Below are positions 54,680 to 63,048 of a stretch of DNA of 64,000 nt, in pieces. This DNA is from Trichococcus sp. K1Tr (GTDB taxonomy: Bacteria > Bacillota > Bacilli > Lactobacillales > Aerococcaceae): assembly GCF_028309625.1 (NCBI RefSeq), contig NZ_JAQMHR010000001.1, positions 124,001 through 188,000 on the forward strand. The letters run 5' to 3'. The notes under the pieces were generated by a model. That model did no database searches. It saw only the letters and a program-made list of their open reading frames with translations, and was not told the origin of the DNA. A program made the translations under genes and the position numbers. The first letter of the stretch is position 1. Every line of letters starts with the position of its first letter.

Positions 54680-55297
54680 ATGATCATCATCGGGATTACC
54701 GGAGGCTCGGGAGCCGGCAAAACAACCGTTGCAAAGACAATCGCGAAAAGACTGGGCAAGGGCAATGTCGTCTATGTGTCGCAGGATTGGTACTACAAGG
54801 ATCAAACGCATCTGAGCGCAATTGAGCGCGAAAACCTGAATCTCGATCACCCGAATGCTTTCGATAACGAATTGTTGATAGCTGATTTGGCAAAACTCCG
54901 TTCCGGACAAGACATCGAGGCGCCAATCTACGATTTCGGTCTGCAAGCGCGTTCGAAAAAGACGACCCCGATCGAGTCGAAGCCGGTCGTCATCCTGGAA
55001 GGGATCCTGATTTTGGCCATACCCAAGTTGGTATCCATGATAGACATCAAAATATTTGTCGATGCCGAACCGGACATTCGCCTGATCAGAAGAATCGAAA
55101 GGGATATCCGCGAACGGAACAGCACGTATGAGAGTACGATTGCCCGCTATCTGACGACCGTCAAACCGATGCATGATGCCTTCATCGAGCCCTCCAAAAT
55201 CCAGGCCGATATCATCGTGCCGCGCGGAGGCCAGAACGACATCGCCACTGATATGCTCGGGGACTTGGTTGAACACTACAGCCATCACCATGTCTAA
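54680..55297 (+). CDS. udk: Uridine kinase
   Basis: A 205-residue P-loop kinase. GITGGSGAGKTT at residues 5-16 is the ATP site; SQDWYYKD near 34, LDHPNAFDNEL near 55 and RRIERDIRERN near 150 are uridine kinase signatures. It phosphorylates uridine and cytidine for pyrimidine salvage. The start has GGGGGACGATAAAG upstream. Confidence 0.95.
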   Translation: MIIIGITGGSGAGKTTVAKTIAKRLGKGNVVYVSQDWYYKDQTHLSAIERENLNLDHPNAFDNELLIADLAKLRSGQDIEAPIYDFGLQARSKKTTPIESKPVVILEGILILAIPKLVSMIDIKIFVDAEPDIRLIRRIERDIRERNSTYESTIARYLTTVKPMHDAFIEPSKIQADIIVPRGGQNDIATDMLGDLVEHYSHHHV

Positions 55298-55359
55298 AGA
55301 GCGGTACGTTCCCAATAGATAAATCCCAAAAAAACATTTCATGAAAAAAGCATTAGAAA

Positions 55360-55388
55360 TAGACAAGAAAACGGAAATGGTATATAGT
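55360..55388 (+). promoter_or_regulatory. Promoter of the TrmB-like gene and lysA
   Basis: TAGACA (55360-55365), 17 bp, TATAGT (55383-55388). Confidence 0.6.
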
Positions 55389-55452
55389 GTTCCTATGCAG
55401 TAATACTACTGACAAAAAGCAGAACACGCATTGAAATGGGAGGATTTATTCA

Positions 55453-56157
55453 GTGGATAACACAGAATTGTTGACGCGATTTAATCTGACCAGGCATGAA
55501 GCGACGATCTACCTGACCTTGCTTTCGGACGGGGACCTGAATGGTTATGAAGTATCAAAAATAACCGGTATTTCGCGCTCGAACGCCTATGCATCATTGG
55601 CTTCGTTGGTTGAAAAAGGAGCGGCCTTCATCATCGAAGGGGAGACGACCCGCTACACTCCAGTACCTGTGGAGGAATTCTGCGGGAACAAAATCCGATC
55701 CCTTCAGGAATCTAAGCAGGAATTGATAAAGAATATCCCCCAAAGAAGAGAAGATGCGGAGGGGTACATAACCATCACAGGCGAACACCGCATAATGGAC
55801 AAAATGCGCAATATGATTTCAGAATCGAAGTCACGCGTCTACTTGTCCGTTTCCGGGAATATCCTGCCGGAACTTTTGACAGAAATGCAGGCAGCACATC
55901 AGCGCGGCATAAAAATGGTTGTCATAACCGATACGCCATTCCCGCAGGATGGGATGACTGTCCATGTTTTGGAGAAGCCGAAGAAACAAGTACGGATCAT
56001 CGTGGATTCCACGACCGTTCTGACTGGTGATATCGACGAGGGCGAGTTTTCCACTTGCCTGTACTCCGGGAAGAAAAATGTAGTTGATTTATTGAAAGAA
56101 TCGTTGCAGAACGAAATCAAAGTAGTCGAAATGATGAGAGGATTTGAAGCGAAATGA
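55453..56157 (+). CDS. TrmB-family transcriptional regulator
   Basis: A 234-residue protein: N-terminal winged helix (LTRHEATIYLTLLSDGDLNGYEVSKITGISRSNAYASL), coiled linker, and a C-terminal PLD-like/effector domain (residues about 110-225). TrmB members are mostly archaeal sugar regulators; the bacterial ones are less studied. The start is GTG 55453 after GGGAGGATTTATTCA. Its stop overlaps the lysA start by 4 bp, so it is probably tied to control of lysine or diaminopimelate supply; no operator was identified. Confidence 0.82.
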   Translation: MDNTELLTRFNLTRHEATIYLTLLSDGDLNGYEVSKITGISRSNAYASLASLVEKGAAFIIEGETTRYTPVPVEEFCGNKIRSLQESKQELIKNIPQRREDAEGYITITGEHRIMDKMRNMISESKSRVYLSVSGNILPELLTEMQAAHQRGIKMVVITDTPFPQDGMTVHVLEKPKKQVRIIVDSTTVLTGDIDEGEFSTCLYSGKKNVVDLLKESLQNEIKVVEMMRGFEAK

Positions 56158-57419
56158 CAAAAAAAGTATTTGTTGAAAAAGAACAATTGGAAGAAATCGT
56201 ACAACAGTATCCGACGCCCTTCCATTTATATGATGAAAAAGGTATCCGTGAGAATGCGCGCAAATTGAATGCGGCTTTCTCCTGGAACAAAGGCTTCAAA
56301 GAATACTTCGCTGTGAAGGCAACACCGACACCGGCCATTCTGCAGATTCTGAAGGAAGAAGGCTGCGGCGTCGATTGTTCGACTTATACAGAGCTGATGA
56401 TGTCCGATGCACTCGGCTTCAAAGGCGATGAAATCATGTTCTCTTCGAACGTGACGCCTAAGGAAGACTTCCAATTTGCCCGCAAACTGAATGCGACCAT
56501 CAATTTGGATGACATTACCCACATCGATTTCCTGGAAGAAGCAGCCGGATTGCCGGAAACGGTCAGCTGCCGATTCAATCCAGGCGGTGAGTTCACGATC
56601 AATAATGAAATCATGGACAAACCCGAAGACGCAAAATACGGCTTCACTCGTCCGCAATTGACGGAAGGCTTCAAAAAGTTGATGGCAAAAGGCGTGAAAC
56701 ACTTTGGCCTGCATTCTTTCCTAGCCAGCAATAACGTAGCGGATGAGTACTATCCGATCCTTGCAGGCATCCTGTTCCAGACTGCCGTTGAACTGAAGGA
56801 AGAAACAGGCGCGGATATCACTTTCATCAACCTTTCAGGCGGAATCGGAATCCCTTACCTACCGGAACAAAAAGCTGCGGATGTAGCTAAAATCGGCGAA
56901 GGTGTCCGCAAGGCGTTCGAAGAGATCTTAGTACCAGCCGGCCTTGGCGATGTTGCGATCTATACGGAGCTGGGCAGATTCATGCTTGGGCCATACGGTT
57001 GTTTGGTGGCGACGGCCATCCACGAAAAGCACATCTACAAAGATTACATCGGTCTGGATGCCAGCGCAGTCAATTTGTTGCGTCCGGCGATGTACGGTGC
57101 TTATCACCACATCACCGTGATGGGCAAAGAAAATCAGCCAGCAGACCACTTGTATGATGTGACCGGAGGATTGTGCGAAAATAACGACAAATTCGCCATC
57201 AACCGCATGTTGCCTAAAATCGACATCGGCGACTTGGTCGTGATCCATGACACAGGAGCGCACGGCTTCTCAATGGGTTACAATTACAACGGAAAATTGC
57301 GTTCGGCCGAAATCCTGTTGAAGGAAGACGGTGGCACGGAAATGATCCGTCGCGCGGAAACACCAGCGGATTACTTTGCAACGTTCGACTTTACGGGTCT
57401 TTTCAAAGACGTGAAATAA
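56154..57419 (+). CDS. lysA: Diaminopimelate decarboxylase
   Basis: A 421-residue PLP decarboxylase of fold type III that makes L-lysine from meso-diaminopimelate. The PLP Lys is Lys55 in YFAVKATPTP; GLHSFLAS, LSGGIGIPY and ELGRFMLGP give the substrate and phosphate sites; the C-terminal ENNDKF and HDTGAHGFSMGYNYN complete the active site. The GLHSFLAS segment has HSF-L where many homologues have HIGS, marking it as the LysA branch without the usual ACT or other extensions. It is coupled to the TrmB-like gene. Confidence 0.92.
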   Translation: MTKKVFVEKEQLEEIVQQYPTPFHLYDEKGIRENARKLNAAFSWNKGFKEYFAVKATPTPAILQILKEEGCGVDCSTYTELMMSDALGFKGDEIMFSSNVTPKEDFQFARKLNATINLDDITHIDFLEEAAGLPETVSCRFNPGGEFTINNEIMDKPEDAKYGFTRPQLTEGFKKLMAKGVKHFGLHSFLASNNVADEYYPILAGILFQTAVELKEETGADITFINLSGGIGIPYLPEQKAADVAKIGEGVRKAFEEILVPAGLGDVAIYTELGRFMLGPYGCLVATAIHEKHIYKDYIGLDASAVNLLRPAMYGAYHHITVMGKENQPADHLYDVTGGLCENNDKFAINRMLPKIDIGDLVVIHDTGAHGFSMGYNYNGKLRSAEILLKEDGGTEMIRRAETPADYFATFDFTGLFKDVK

Positions 57420-57435
57420 ACGGAATCAAATAAGA

Positions 57436-57478
57436 GGGCCAACGAGCACATAAACTGTTCGGTGGCCCGTCTTTTTTT
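57436..57478 (+). terminator. lysA terminator
   Basis: GGGCCAACGAGCA pairs imperfectly with TGTTCGGTGGCCC; seven T follow. Confidence 0.8.
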
Positions 57479-57508
57479 GCTTCGCTTCAATAAATTGATC
57501 TGACTGCA

Positions 57509-57517
57509 TGATATAAT
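57509..57517 (+). promoter_or_regulatory. Extended -10 promoter of the nucleotidyltransferase-like gene
   Basis: TG-A-TATAAT with no clear -35; about 34 bp before the chosen start. Confidence 0.5.
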
Positions 57518-57550
57518 GTTCCCTGGATGAACAAACGAGGGGTGAAATAC

Positions 57551-57931
57551 ATGTTCCGAAAAGAAACGATCAAGGAAAGCGTATCGGCGCTTCAGTTGAA
57601 GCCGGGAGACTATTGCGTCATCACCGGAACGGCACTGGTTATGCATGGCATAAAAGAGGAAACAAAAGATATCGACATCAGCTGCACAAAGGAAGCGTTC
57701 CATACTTTAGCGGCTCAAGGATACCCAATCAAACAAGGCGACTTTGCCCGCAAAGTGATCTACAGCGATGATGTGGAAATTTTCGAGGATTGGCATAGAG
57801 GGGATATCACGATGATCGAGGAGGTTCCGGTCGCGAGCCTGGAATCAGTCATCGTTATGAAGAAACAGCTGGGCAGAGAAAAAGATTGGATCGACATTGC
57901 CAAAATTGAAGCGCATCTGGCCGAACAATAA
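57551..57931 (+). CDS. Small nucleotidyltransferase-fold protein (DUF6036/AbiEii-like)
   Basis: A 126-residue protein. YCVITGTALVMHGIKEETKDIDIS contains a minimal G-S/T-A-L and D-x-D pattern of the polymerase-beta nucleotidyltransferase fold used by DUF6036 and AbiEii-type antitoxins or toxins. I start at ATG 57551 after GAGGGGTGAAATAC. No cognate toxin or antitoxin gene lies beside it: lysA is upstream and an M50 gene is convergent. It may be a solitary family member. Confidence 0.65.
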   Translation: MFRKETIKESVSALQLKPGDYCVITGTALVMHGIKEETKDIDISCTKEAFHTLAAQGYPIKQGDFARKVIYSDDVEIFEDWHRGDITMIEEVPVASLESVIVMKKQLGREKDWIDIAKIEAHLAEQ

Positions 57932-57940
57932 CACCAGCAA

Positions 57941-57985
57941 AAAAAGCTGAAGAATGCCATTATAGAGGCGTTTCTTCAGCTTTTT
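57941..57985. terminator. Bidirectional terminator
   Basis: AAAAAGCTGAAGAA/TTCTTCAGCTTTTT stem between convergent genes. Confidence 0.9.
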
Positions 57986-57997
57986 GTATTATCTGAT

Positions 57998-58714
57998 TTA
58001 AACCAACAGTAGTTGCAGCCAAGAGGGGGCGAAATACGCTACGCCCATGGCAATGAGAAAGAATACTTTCCAGATGATGGTAGGGATATATGTTTTTGTC
58101 GCCAAGGCTGTTCCGTCCCAATGGCTGTCATTTTTCAAAAGCAAAACAATGAAAAATTGATGGGCCAAACCAAGCATATACCAGACGACGAAACCGATTG
58201 TGATGACGTCAACGGATTGATAAATCCGCAACAGGAAGCTGTAGTTGTTACGGTAAACCAGAACAGAACTTCCAATCACAATCAGGATAATCAGGTTCTG
58301 CCAAAAACTCTTTTCCTTCGCCAACAAATTGGTTAGCAAATAGATGCCCAAAAAAAGCGGAATAATCCACAACAGCAGTCCCTGTAAATAGAGATAGGAC
58401 ATTAGAACAAAGAACAATGCCTGCGAAATATAACCGCCCAACAGGCTAAAGAACATCCCCAATCCACTGCGGTATCCAATTTCGGCCAAACCGAGGATGC
58501 CGCCGCTTTTGACGATTGAGGGAAGGACATTGAATTTTATCGACTGAATGCTTCCACCCCATAAGCGCGCCGTCAAAGCATGGCCGCATTCATGGATGAT
58601 GACGTTGGGGAGGTCCAGATAAATTCCGAACGTATACGCAAGTATGCCGCGGCTAGAAAAGGTGAAATAGGCCACCGCACAAAAGAGAGCAATCAACACG
58701 GGAAGGTCCATCAT
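57998..58714 (-). CDS. M50 family membrane metallopeptidase
   Basis: A 238-residue protein with about seven membrane helices. HECGH at residues 41-45 is the zinc-binding and catalytic motif; the second-Asp motif of M50 proteases is not obvious, so catalysis is uncertain. It is unlike RseP (no PDZ) and nearer the small M50B group. AAAGGAGGATACTCGT precedes ATG 58714. Its role and substrates are unknown. Confidence 0.75.
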   Translation of the reverse strand: MMDLPVLIALFCAVAYFTFSSRGILAYTFGIYLDLPNVIIHECGHALTARLWGGSIQSIKFNVLPSIVKSGGILGLAEIGYRSGLGMFFSLLGGYISQALFFVLMSYLYLQGLLLWIIPLFLGIYLLTNLLAKEKSFWQNLIILIVIGSSVLVYRNNYSFLLRIYQSVDVITIGFVVWYMLGLAHQFFIVLLLKNDSHWDGTALATKTYIPTIIWKVFFLIAMGVAYFAPSWLQLLLV

Positions 58715-58837
58715 ACGAGTATCCTCCTTTCTATAAATGCATCAATACTCATACAAGAGGATAACATGCAAATTGTATTTTTTTGTGAAGATAACAGGGA
58801 ATTATCATGATTGATTCCAATTGAATCCCTAAACAGC

Positions 58838-58880
58838 AAGAAGCCTTCCTTTCGATAAAATCAGAAAGGGAGGCTTCTTT
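58838..58880. terminator. Terminator after the DUF1002 gene
   Basis: AAGAAGCCTTCCTTTC pairs with GAAAGGGAGGCTTCTT (one G-U) with T-rich ends on both strands; it follows the minus-strand DUF1002 gene. Confidence 0.8.
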
Positions 58881-58904
58881 TACATGCAACTAATGGTTCT
58901 TCAA

Positions 58905-59873
58905 TTATTCCGTTTCAGTTGTTGTGCTGTCATTCCCGCCGAAAAGGTTCGAGAAGAATTGGACGATGGATTCCCATATGCCCATGCTGTCTTCCTTCAG
59001 TTGTTCCTGATCGACATTGCTCCAGGCCGTTTTTGCCTGTTCGAACAATTCTCCTCCGGTTGCCTGCAGTTCCTCACCGAAAGCGGCAATCTGTTCTTTC
59101 TGCGCCGCAGTAAGATTGATGTCGCCGAAATTGATCATCAGGTTCTGGATGTTCGTGATGTTGTCTTGGGAAAGGATGTCGTCGAGATTGTAGTTCTTCA
59201 GCACATCCTCAACTATTTGACGGATGTCGTCAGCGCTGATGTTACCGTTGTTCGCATCCTTGGCTTCTTGGATGTCCTGTTTCATTTCCACGATTGCAGC
59301 GTTCATCAATTCATCCGAATAGCCGCTGTCGGCTTGGTTTTCCTCGGTTACTGCAGAAGTGACAGCCAATTCTTCCTGGGCGACTTCCACAGCTGCTGCG
59401 TCCAGTGTGTTTCCTGAATCAGCAAAAGCTTTGTAGACACCGGCCAATGCGCCGGATCCGTCAACCGTTACAGCGGACGCTACCTTGATGTCCACATCCA
59501 CTGCGCCCGCTGTGATGGCGGCATTCTTGTATTGCGCCTCCGTGATTGCGGTGATGGTTTCAGGAGTCAGGATTTCCACCGAAACAGCACCATCGCTGTC
59601 GGCAGGCGTGATGTACGTGCTCGAATAGACTTGGCTATAAGGATAATCATCCTGCAGCAAGCCGTTCAGTTCATTGACGGCCACGACCAGCTCGTTCGTC
59701 CCCTCGGCTACTCCCAGTGTTTTTCTGGTTTCCTCCAGTTGGGCGGCATTCAGACTTTCGCCGTAAGTGAAAATCGGTTCGATTGCAACTTTATCGGCGA
59801 ATGCTGCCGGAGCGGTAATTCCCAATAAGGTCAACGAAGCCAGACCTACTGTCATAAATTTTTTCAGTTTCAT
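58905..59873 (-). CDS. Secreted DUF1002 protein
   Basis: A 322-residue exported protein with signal peptide 1-26 (AAFA-DK). The body is rich in Ala, Asp, Glu and Asn, and ITPETITAITEAQYKNAAITAGAVDVDI matches DUF1002, a family of secreted Firmicutes proteins with no known function. No anchor motif is seen at the C-terminus. A possible extended -10 TG-A-TACAAT lies upstream. Confidence 0.82.
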   Translation of the reverse strand: MKLKKFMTVGLASLTLLGITAPAAFADKVAIEPIFTYGESLNAAQLEETRKTLGVAEGTNELVVAVNELNGLLQDDYPYSQVYSSTYITPADSDGAVSVEILTPETITAITEAQYKNAAITAGAVDVDIKVASAVTVDGSGALAGVYKAFADSGNTLDAAAVEVAQEELAVTSAVTEENQADSGYSDELMNAAIVEMKQDIQEAKDANNGNISADDIRQIVEDVLKNYNLDDILSQDNITNIQNLMINFGDINLTAAQKEQIAAFGEELQATGGELFEQAKTAWSNVDQEQLKEDSMGIWESIVQFFSNLFGGNDSTTTETE

Positions 59874-59939
59874 GGTTTAACCTTCTTTCTTTCGTAGCAT
59901 GCTTGCATTGTATCAAAGATAACCTACGAAATGTATTAT

Positions 59940-60239
59940 GATTTCTTTAATTAATTATGAAGCTTCCGTGACGCAAAGTCAAAGTATTCCCATAGATGAG
60001 CCTGTCGTGCCTTTTCGCGCACCGTTGGCCGCAGTCATGCCCGAAATCGTCTCAAAAGTCGTTTCTGCAGCCAATCAAAAGATGGGATTGAGATACCAAA
60101 TGGGGGAACACATGTATAATTGTGTTCCTCATAAAACATTGATTTATCAATGCCAAAATGGTATGCTTTTTTAAGCGAAAACAACAGAAATCATCCCATT
60201 ATCAGAGGGCAAAAATAGAGGAAACAAGAGGTCATTTCA
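59940..60239. other. Gap before the recombinase gene with two palindromes
   Basis: No convincing gene (a 78-codon frame here has no ribosome site). GGAACACA-N8-TGTGTTCC lies at 60105-60128 with TATAAT (60115-60120) in its loop, and CATTGA-TTTA-TCAATG at about 60138-60153; a short hairpin with T6 follows near 60168. One copy of the 25-bp repeat (60043-60067) is also here. Confidence 0.55.
60043..60067 (+). repeat. Left imperfect 25-bp repeat flanking the recombinase
   Basis: Begins GAAATCGTCTCAAAAG and ends CGTTTCTG. It matches the right copy at 60853-60877 at 21 of 25 positions in the same orientation. Confidence 0.6.
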
Positions 60240-60791
60240 GTGAATACCACCCATGCAATCAAAGACATCCGCCAAATCCAAACATTGATGGACGTTTATC
60301 CGCCTCATTCGAAAAATCGCCTGCTGCTTGAGTATGCCATCCGTACCGGGTTGCGCATCAGCGACATCCTGAACGTGAAGGTAGGGCAAGTACTGGGGAA
60401 AGAGTCGTATCAGATCGTCGAGATGAAAACGGGCAAGAAGAAGGAACTGGCCATCCATGACCGCCTGAAGCAATCCATTTCGGATTATGTGGAAAGGGAG
60501 GGGCTGGCTGCTGCTGATTATTTGTTCTATTCCAACGCCGACAAGAACAGCCACATCAAGCGCACGCAGGCACACCGCATCATCGCGCATGCCGGGGATA
60601 TGATCGGCATCACCTTGAGCGCCCATTCGCTGCGGAAGAGCTTCGGCTATCATTCCTACAAGCAGGGCGTCGACATTTCCTTGCTCCAGACAATCTTTCA
60701 GCATTCATCGCAGGCGGTCACGCTCCGCTATATCGACATCACCCAGGAGAACATCAACAACGTTTACAAACGGGTCGATTTCGGATTTTAA
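60240..60791 (+). CDS. Minimal tyrosine recombinase (catalytic domain only)
   Basis: A 183-residue tyrosine recombinase with Arg39 (TGLRISD), Lys65 (KTGKKKE), His129-x2-Arg132 (HSLRKSFG), His155 (FQHSS) and nucleophile Tyr164 (LRYIDIT). The N-terminal SAM-like core-binding domain of XerC/D and phage integrases is absent, leaving a catalytic domain alone. The start is GTG 60240 after AAGAGGTCATTTCA. No excisionase or phage genes are adjacent; imperfect 25-bp repeats lie on both sides. It may be a stand-alone or domesticated recombinase. Confidence 0.85.
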   Translation: MNTTHAIKDIRQIQTLMDVYPPHSKNRLLLEYAIRTGLRISDILNVKVGQVLGKESYQIVEMKTGKKKELAIHDRLKQSISDYVEREGLAAADYLFYSNADKNSHIKRTQAHRIIAHAGDMIGITLSAHSLRKSFGYHSYKQGVDISLLQTIFQHSSQAVTLRYIDITQENINNVYKRVDFGF

Positions 60792-60807
60792 CGCCAATAA
60801 AAAATAA

Positions 60808-60871
60808 CGCGTTTTGAGAGAGTTTCGTGATGGTGGGTACACATTTCCGGTTGAAATCGCCTCAAAATGCG
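60808..60871. repeat. Inverted repeat downstream of the recombinase
   Basis: CGCGTTTTGAG (60808-60818) and CTCAAAATGCG (60861-60871) are near-perfect inverted copies (one mismatch), with GTTTC/GAAAT parts inside. The right arm is within the right 25-bp repeat. Confidence 0.6.
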
Positions 60872-60877
60872 TTTCAG
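60853..60877 (+). repeat. Right imperfect 25-bp repeat flanking the recombinase
   Basis: Begins GAAATCGCCTCAAAAT and ends CGTTTCAG; 21 of 25 positions match the copy at 60043-60067. Confidence 0.6.
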
Positions 60878-60887
60878 AAAAATCAGC

Positions 60888-60927
60888 AAAAAGTGCACCT
60901 TGCCATCCAAAACCGGCAGGGTGCACT
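60888..60927. terminator. Bidirectional terminator between recombinase and pspA
   Basis: GTGCACCTTGCC pairs with GGCAGGGTGCAC (one G-U); A5 on the left gives a T5 for the minus-strand pspA transcript. Confidence 0.85.
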
Positions 60928-60946
60928 TTATTTAATTTGATGGGAT

Positions 60947-61624
60947 TTACAATCCCATATCTTTTTTCATTTGCTCAAGCTCATCTTCGACAGATGCCGA
61001 GCCTTGACTGGCGTATTTTTCTTCCAGCGCTTTCGCTTCATCGATCGGTGTCATGTTCAGCTCGGACATCGCATTCGCTTCGTCCAACATTTTGTCGGCT
61101 TTTTCTTCCATGCGTTCGAAGGAGGTCATGGCACCTTTCGTGCTGGCGATGGAATCTGTCGCTTTGTTGAGTGTTTCCTGGGTTTTGGCGACTGCCATCT
61201 TGGATTTGATCATTTCGCGGCGGGATTTGAGCGTTTCGATGTCGGTTGCCAATTTATCATGCATCTGGCGCATCTTGACGGCATTTTCATGAGCCGAGGC
61301 GTATGAAGTCGCCAATCCTGCACCGACATTTTCCAATTCTTGCTTTTTGGTCAGGAAGATGCGGGCGTCGTTCTCGTTGCCGGCTTCCAAGGCTTTTTTG
61401 GCATAATCGGTGTATTTGATGACTTCCGCCTGGTTTTCATCGACTAAACGCTTGGTCCGGGTCTCTTCCGCCATGACGCCGGCTGTGCTTCTTTTGACCT
61501 CGGCCAAATCTTCCATCATGTCGCGCAGGTATTGGTCGATCATTTTGGCCGGATTTTCCATTTTGTCGATCAAAGCATTGATGTTCGCACTGATGATATC
61601 CGAGAATCTTTCCAGTATTGCCAT
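60947..61624 (-). CDS. pspA: PspA/IM30 family envelope-stress protein
   Basis: A 225-residue coiled-coil protein; MAILERFSDIISANINALIDKMENPAKMIDQYLRDM is the family's N-terminus. PspA/IM30/LiaH-like proteins oligomerise on the inner face of the membrane and protect it during stress. I start at ATG 61624 behind GAGGAGGAAACTGAA rather than 61720. It lies 13 bp downstream of the Gly-rich membrane protein gene, in one message with it. Confidence 0.92.
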   Translation of the reverse strand: MAILERFSDIISANINALIDKMENPAKMIDQYLRDMMEDLAEVKRSTAGVMAEETRTKRLVDENQAEVIKYTDYAKKALEAGNENDARIFLTKKQELENVGAGLATSYASAHENAVKMRQMHDKLATDIETLKSRREMIKSKMAVAKTQETLNKATDSIASTKGAMTSFERMEEKADKMLDEANAMSELNMTPIDEAKALEEKYASQGSASVEDELEQMKKDMGL

Positions 61625-61637
61625 TTCAGTTTCCTCC

Positions 61638-62771
61638 TCATGGGTTCGTGTCTTCCTTGGTTTCTTCTTCTGCCTGCGGGGTAGGGCTGGTATCGACTTG
61701 CTGCGGGACATCGGCCTCATATTTTTTCGTGAGTTCTTCCGCCTCGGTGTTGCCGAACGTATCCAACGGCGTCTTCAGAATTTCTTCGGTTTGCTGCGCC
61801 TCCAGATTCTTTTGTTTTTTTGCATGCCGCCACCACAAGAACAGAAGGGCGAGCAGGATGACGACACCGAAAATAATCAGAATGGCAATCCATGGGGACC
61901 GTGTGACTTCCATGATGCGATCAGCTGAATCCCGGAATGCGTCGCTGAAAAATTCTTCATCCGTTCTGTTGTCATCATAATAGTAGGAATCGATGTAATC
62001 AAGCAAGACATCTCCAGCCTCGGTATCGATGACAGTCGCAGCCTGCGTACCGACCACATAATAATCCATATACATGCTGGATTGATATTCGAAGAAGACC
62101 AACAGCAGATGGGCTTCGTCTGCAAATAGTTCATCATACTTTTCGTTCGCGAAGCTTTCCAAATCCTCCATCGAAGGATTCGTCGACCCGTTGATGTCAT
62201 CCGTCAAGTACAGATAGGGTTGCACGCCGGTTTTTTCGTAGAAATGCCTCATCCCCGAGGTCAGCTCAGAGCGGTTCCCGATCCAACCGATCGTGTCTGT
62301 GTAATAATCCGTTTCCGTGACCGAACCATCCGGAAGAGGCTCCCGTTCCACAGTCGAAAGGGTGATTTCGTTGTTCCCACCCGACCCGGAAAGGGAAGAT
62401 CCCGAATTGAAAGAGAAAATCAAACCGAAAACAATAGCCAGAATGATCACAACCAATGCGATCGTACCGCAGCCTAAACCGCAGCCCGGAGCACCTCTGA
62501 AACCGCCGCCGGAATAATTGGGACCGCCGGATGAGGGTCCTCTGATAATGGGTCCACTCCGGAAAATCGGACCGCTTGAACCGGAACGGGGGATATTAAA
62601 CCCACCGCCTCCGAAAGATCCGCCCCGGCCTCCGCGACCGCTTTTACTGCCGCCGAAGGAACCGCCTCCAAAAGAACTGCCGCGACCACCACTGCTACGG
62701 CCTCCGCCACCACGACTCCCGCCGAAAGAACCACCACCTCCCCGTGATCCGCCACCGCCTCCTCTTGCCAT
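61638..62771 (-). CDS. Gly-rich membrane protein with TPM-like domain
   Basis: A 377-residue protein starting MARGGGGGSRGGGG. Residues 1-95 are almost only Gly, Ser, Arg and Phe repeats (GGGGSFGG-like), then a Gly/Pro-rich stretch with GCGLGCG, one membrane helix (about 102-122), an extracellular TPM-like domain (about 140-280), a second helix (about 290-312) and an acidic tail. I start at ATG 62771 after AAGGAGGTGTATGT; a frame to 62870 reaches past the promoter. It precedes pspA, so both probably act in membrane stress. The Gly-rich head has no signal peptide. Confidence 0.75.
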   Translation of the reverse strand: MARGGGGGSRGGGGSFGGSRGGGGRSSGGRGSSFGGGSFGGSKSGRGGRGGSFGGGGFNIPRSGSSGPIFRSGPIIRGPSSGGPNYSGGGFRGAPGCGLGCGTIALVVIILAIVFGLIFSFNSGSSLSGSGGNNEITLSTVEREPLPDGSVTETDYYTDTIGWIGNRSELTSGMRHFYEKTGVQPYLYLTDDINGSTNPSMEDLESFANEKYDELFADEAHLLLVFFEYQSSMYMDYYVVGTQAATVIDTEAGDVLLDYIDSYYYDDNRTDEEFFSDAFRDSADRIMEVTRSPWIAILIIFGVVILLALLFLWWRHAKKQKNLEAQQTEEILKTPLDTFGNTEAEELTKKYEADVPQQVDTSPTPQAEEETKEDTNP

Positions 62772-62816
62772 ACATACACCTCCTTGAGTACTTATTCGCC
62801 TCATCAAAGTCAATCT

Positions 62817-62841
62817 ATCATAGTGCGTAAGCGCTGTCAAT
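62817..62841 (-). promoter_or_regulatory. -10 box and candidate cre site of the Gly-rich/pspA operon
   Basis: On the minus strand ATTGACAGCGCTTACG (62841-62826) precedes TATGAT (62822-62817). The 16-mer is identical to that at 39757-39772. It overlaps the expected -35/spacer region, so CcpA binding should repress. Confidence 0.6.
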
Positions 62842-63048
62842 TTAAAGCCATTGGATAAATATGACAACACTTACAGCCCTCAGAAAAATCCATGTCAGAT
62901 TTTCTGACGAATAATGTAACGATATCATCGACAAAATCAAAAAGAAACGGTAAGATATTCTTACATAGAGTCAACAAATTGTGTTAATTGTACGGCAAAC
63001 TGCATCAGGAACAACCTGTTGCGGGAAAATGCGGAAGGGGTGGGCCAA

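Noticed and set aside
57551-57931. A toxin-antitoxin module at the nucleotidyltransferase-like gene
   Set aside because: No second small gene of the expected kind is adjacent; lysA and the M50 gene are unrelated.
59938-60174. A 78-codon plus-strand frame before the recombinase
   Set aside because: No ribosome site, contains palindromes and one 25-bp repeat; unlikely to be coding.
62317-62787. Pro-rich plus-strand frames opposite the Gly-rich gene
   Set aside because: They are the mirror of the Gly-rich coding repeats and lack start signals.
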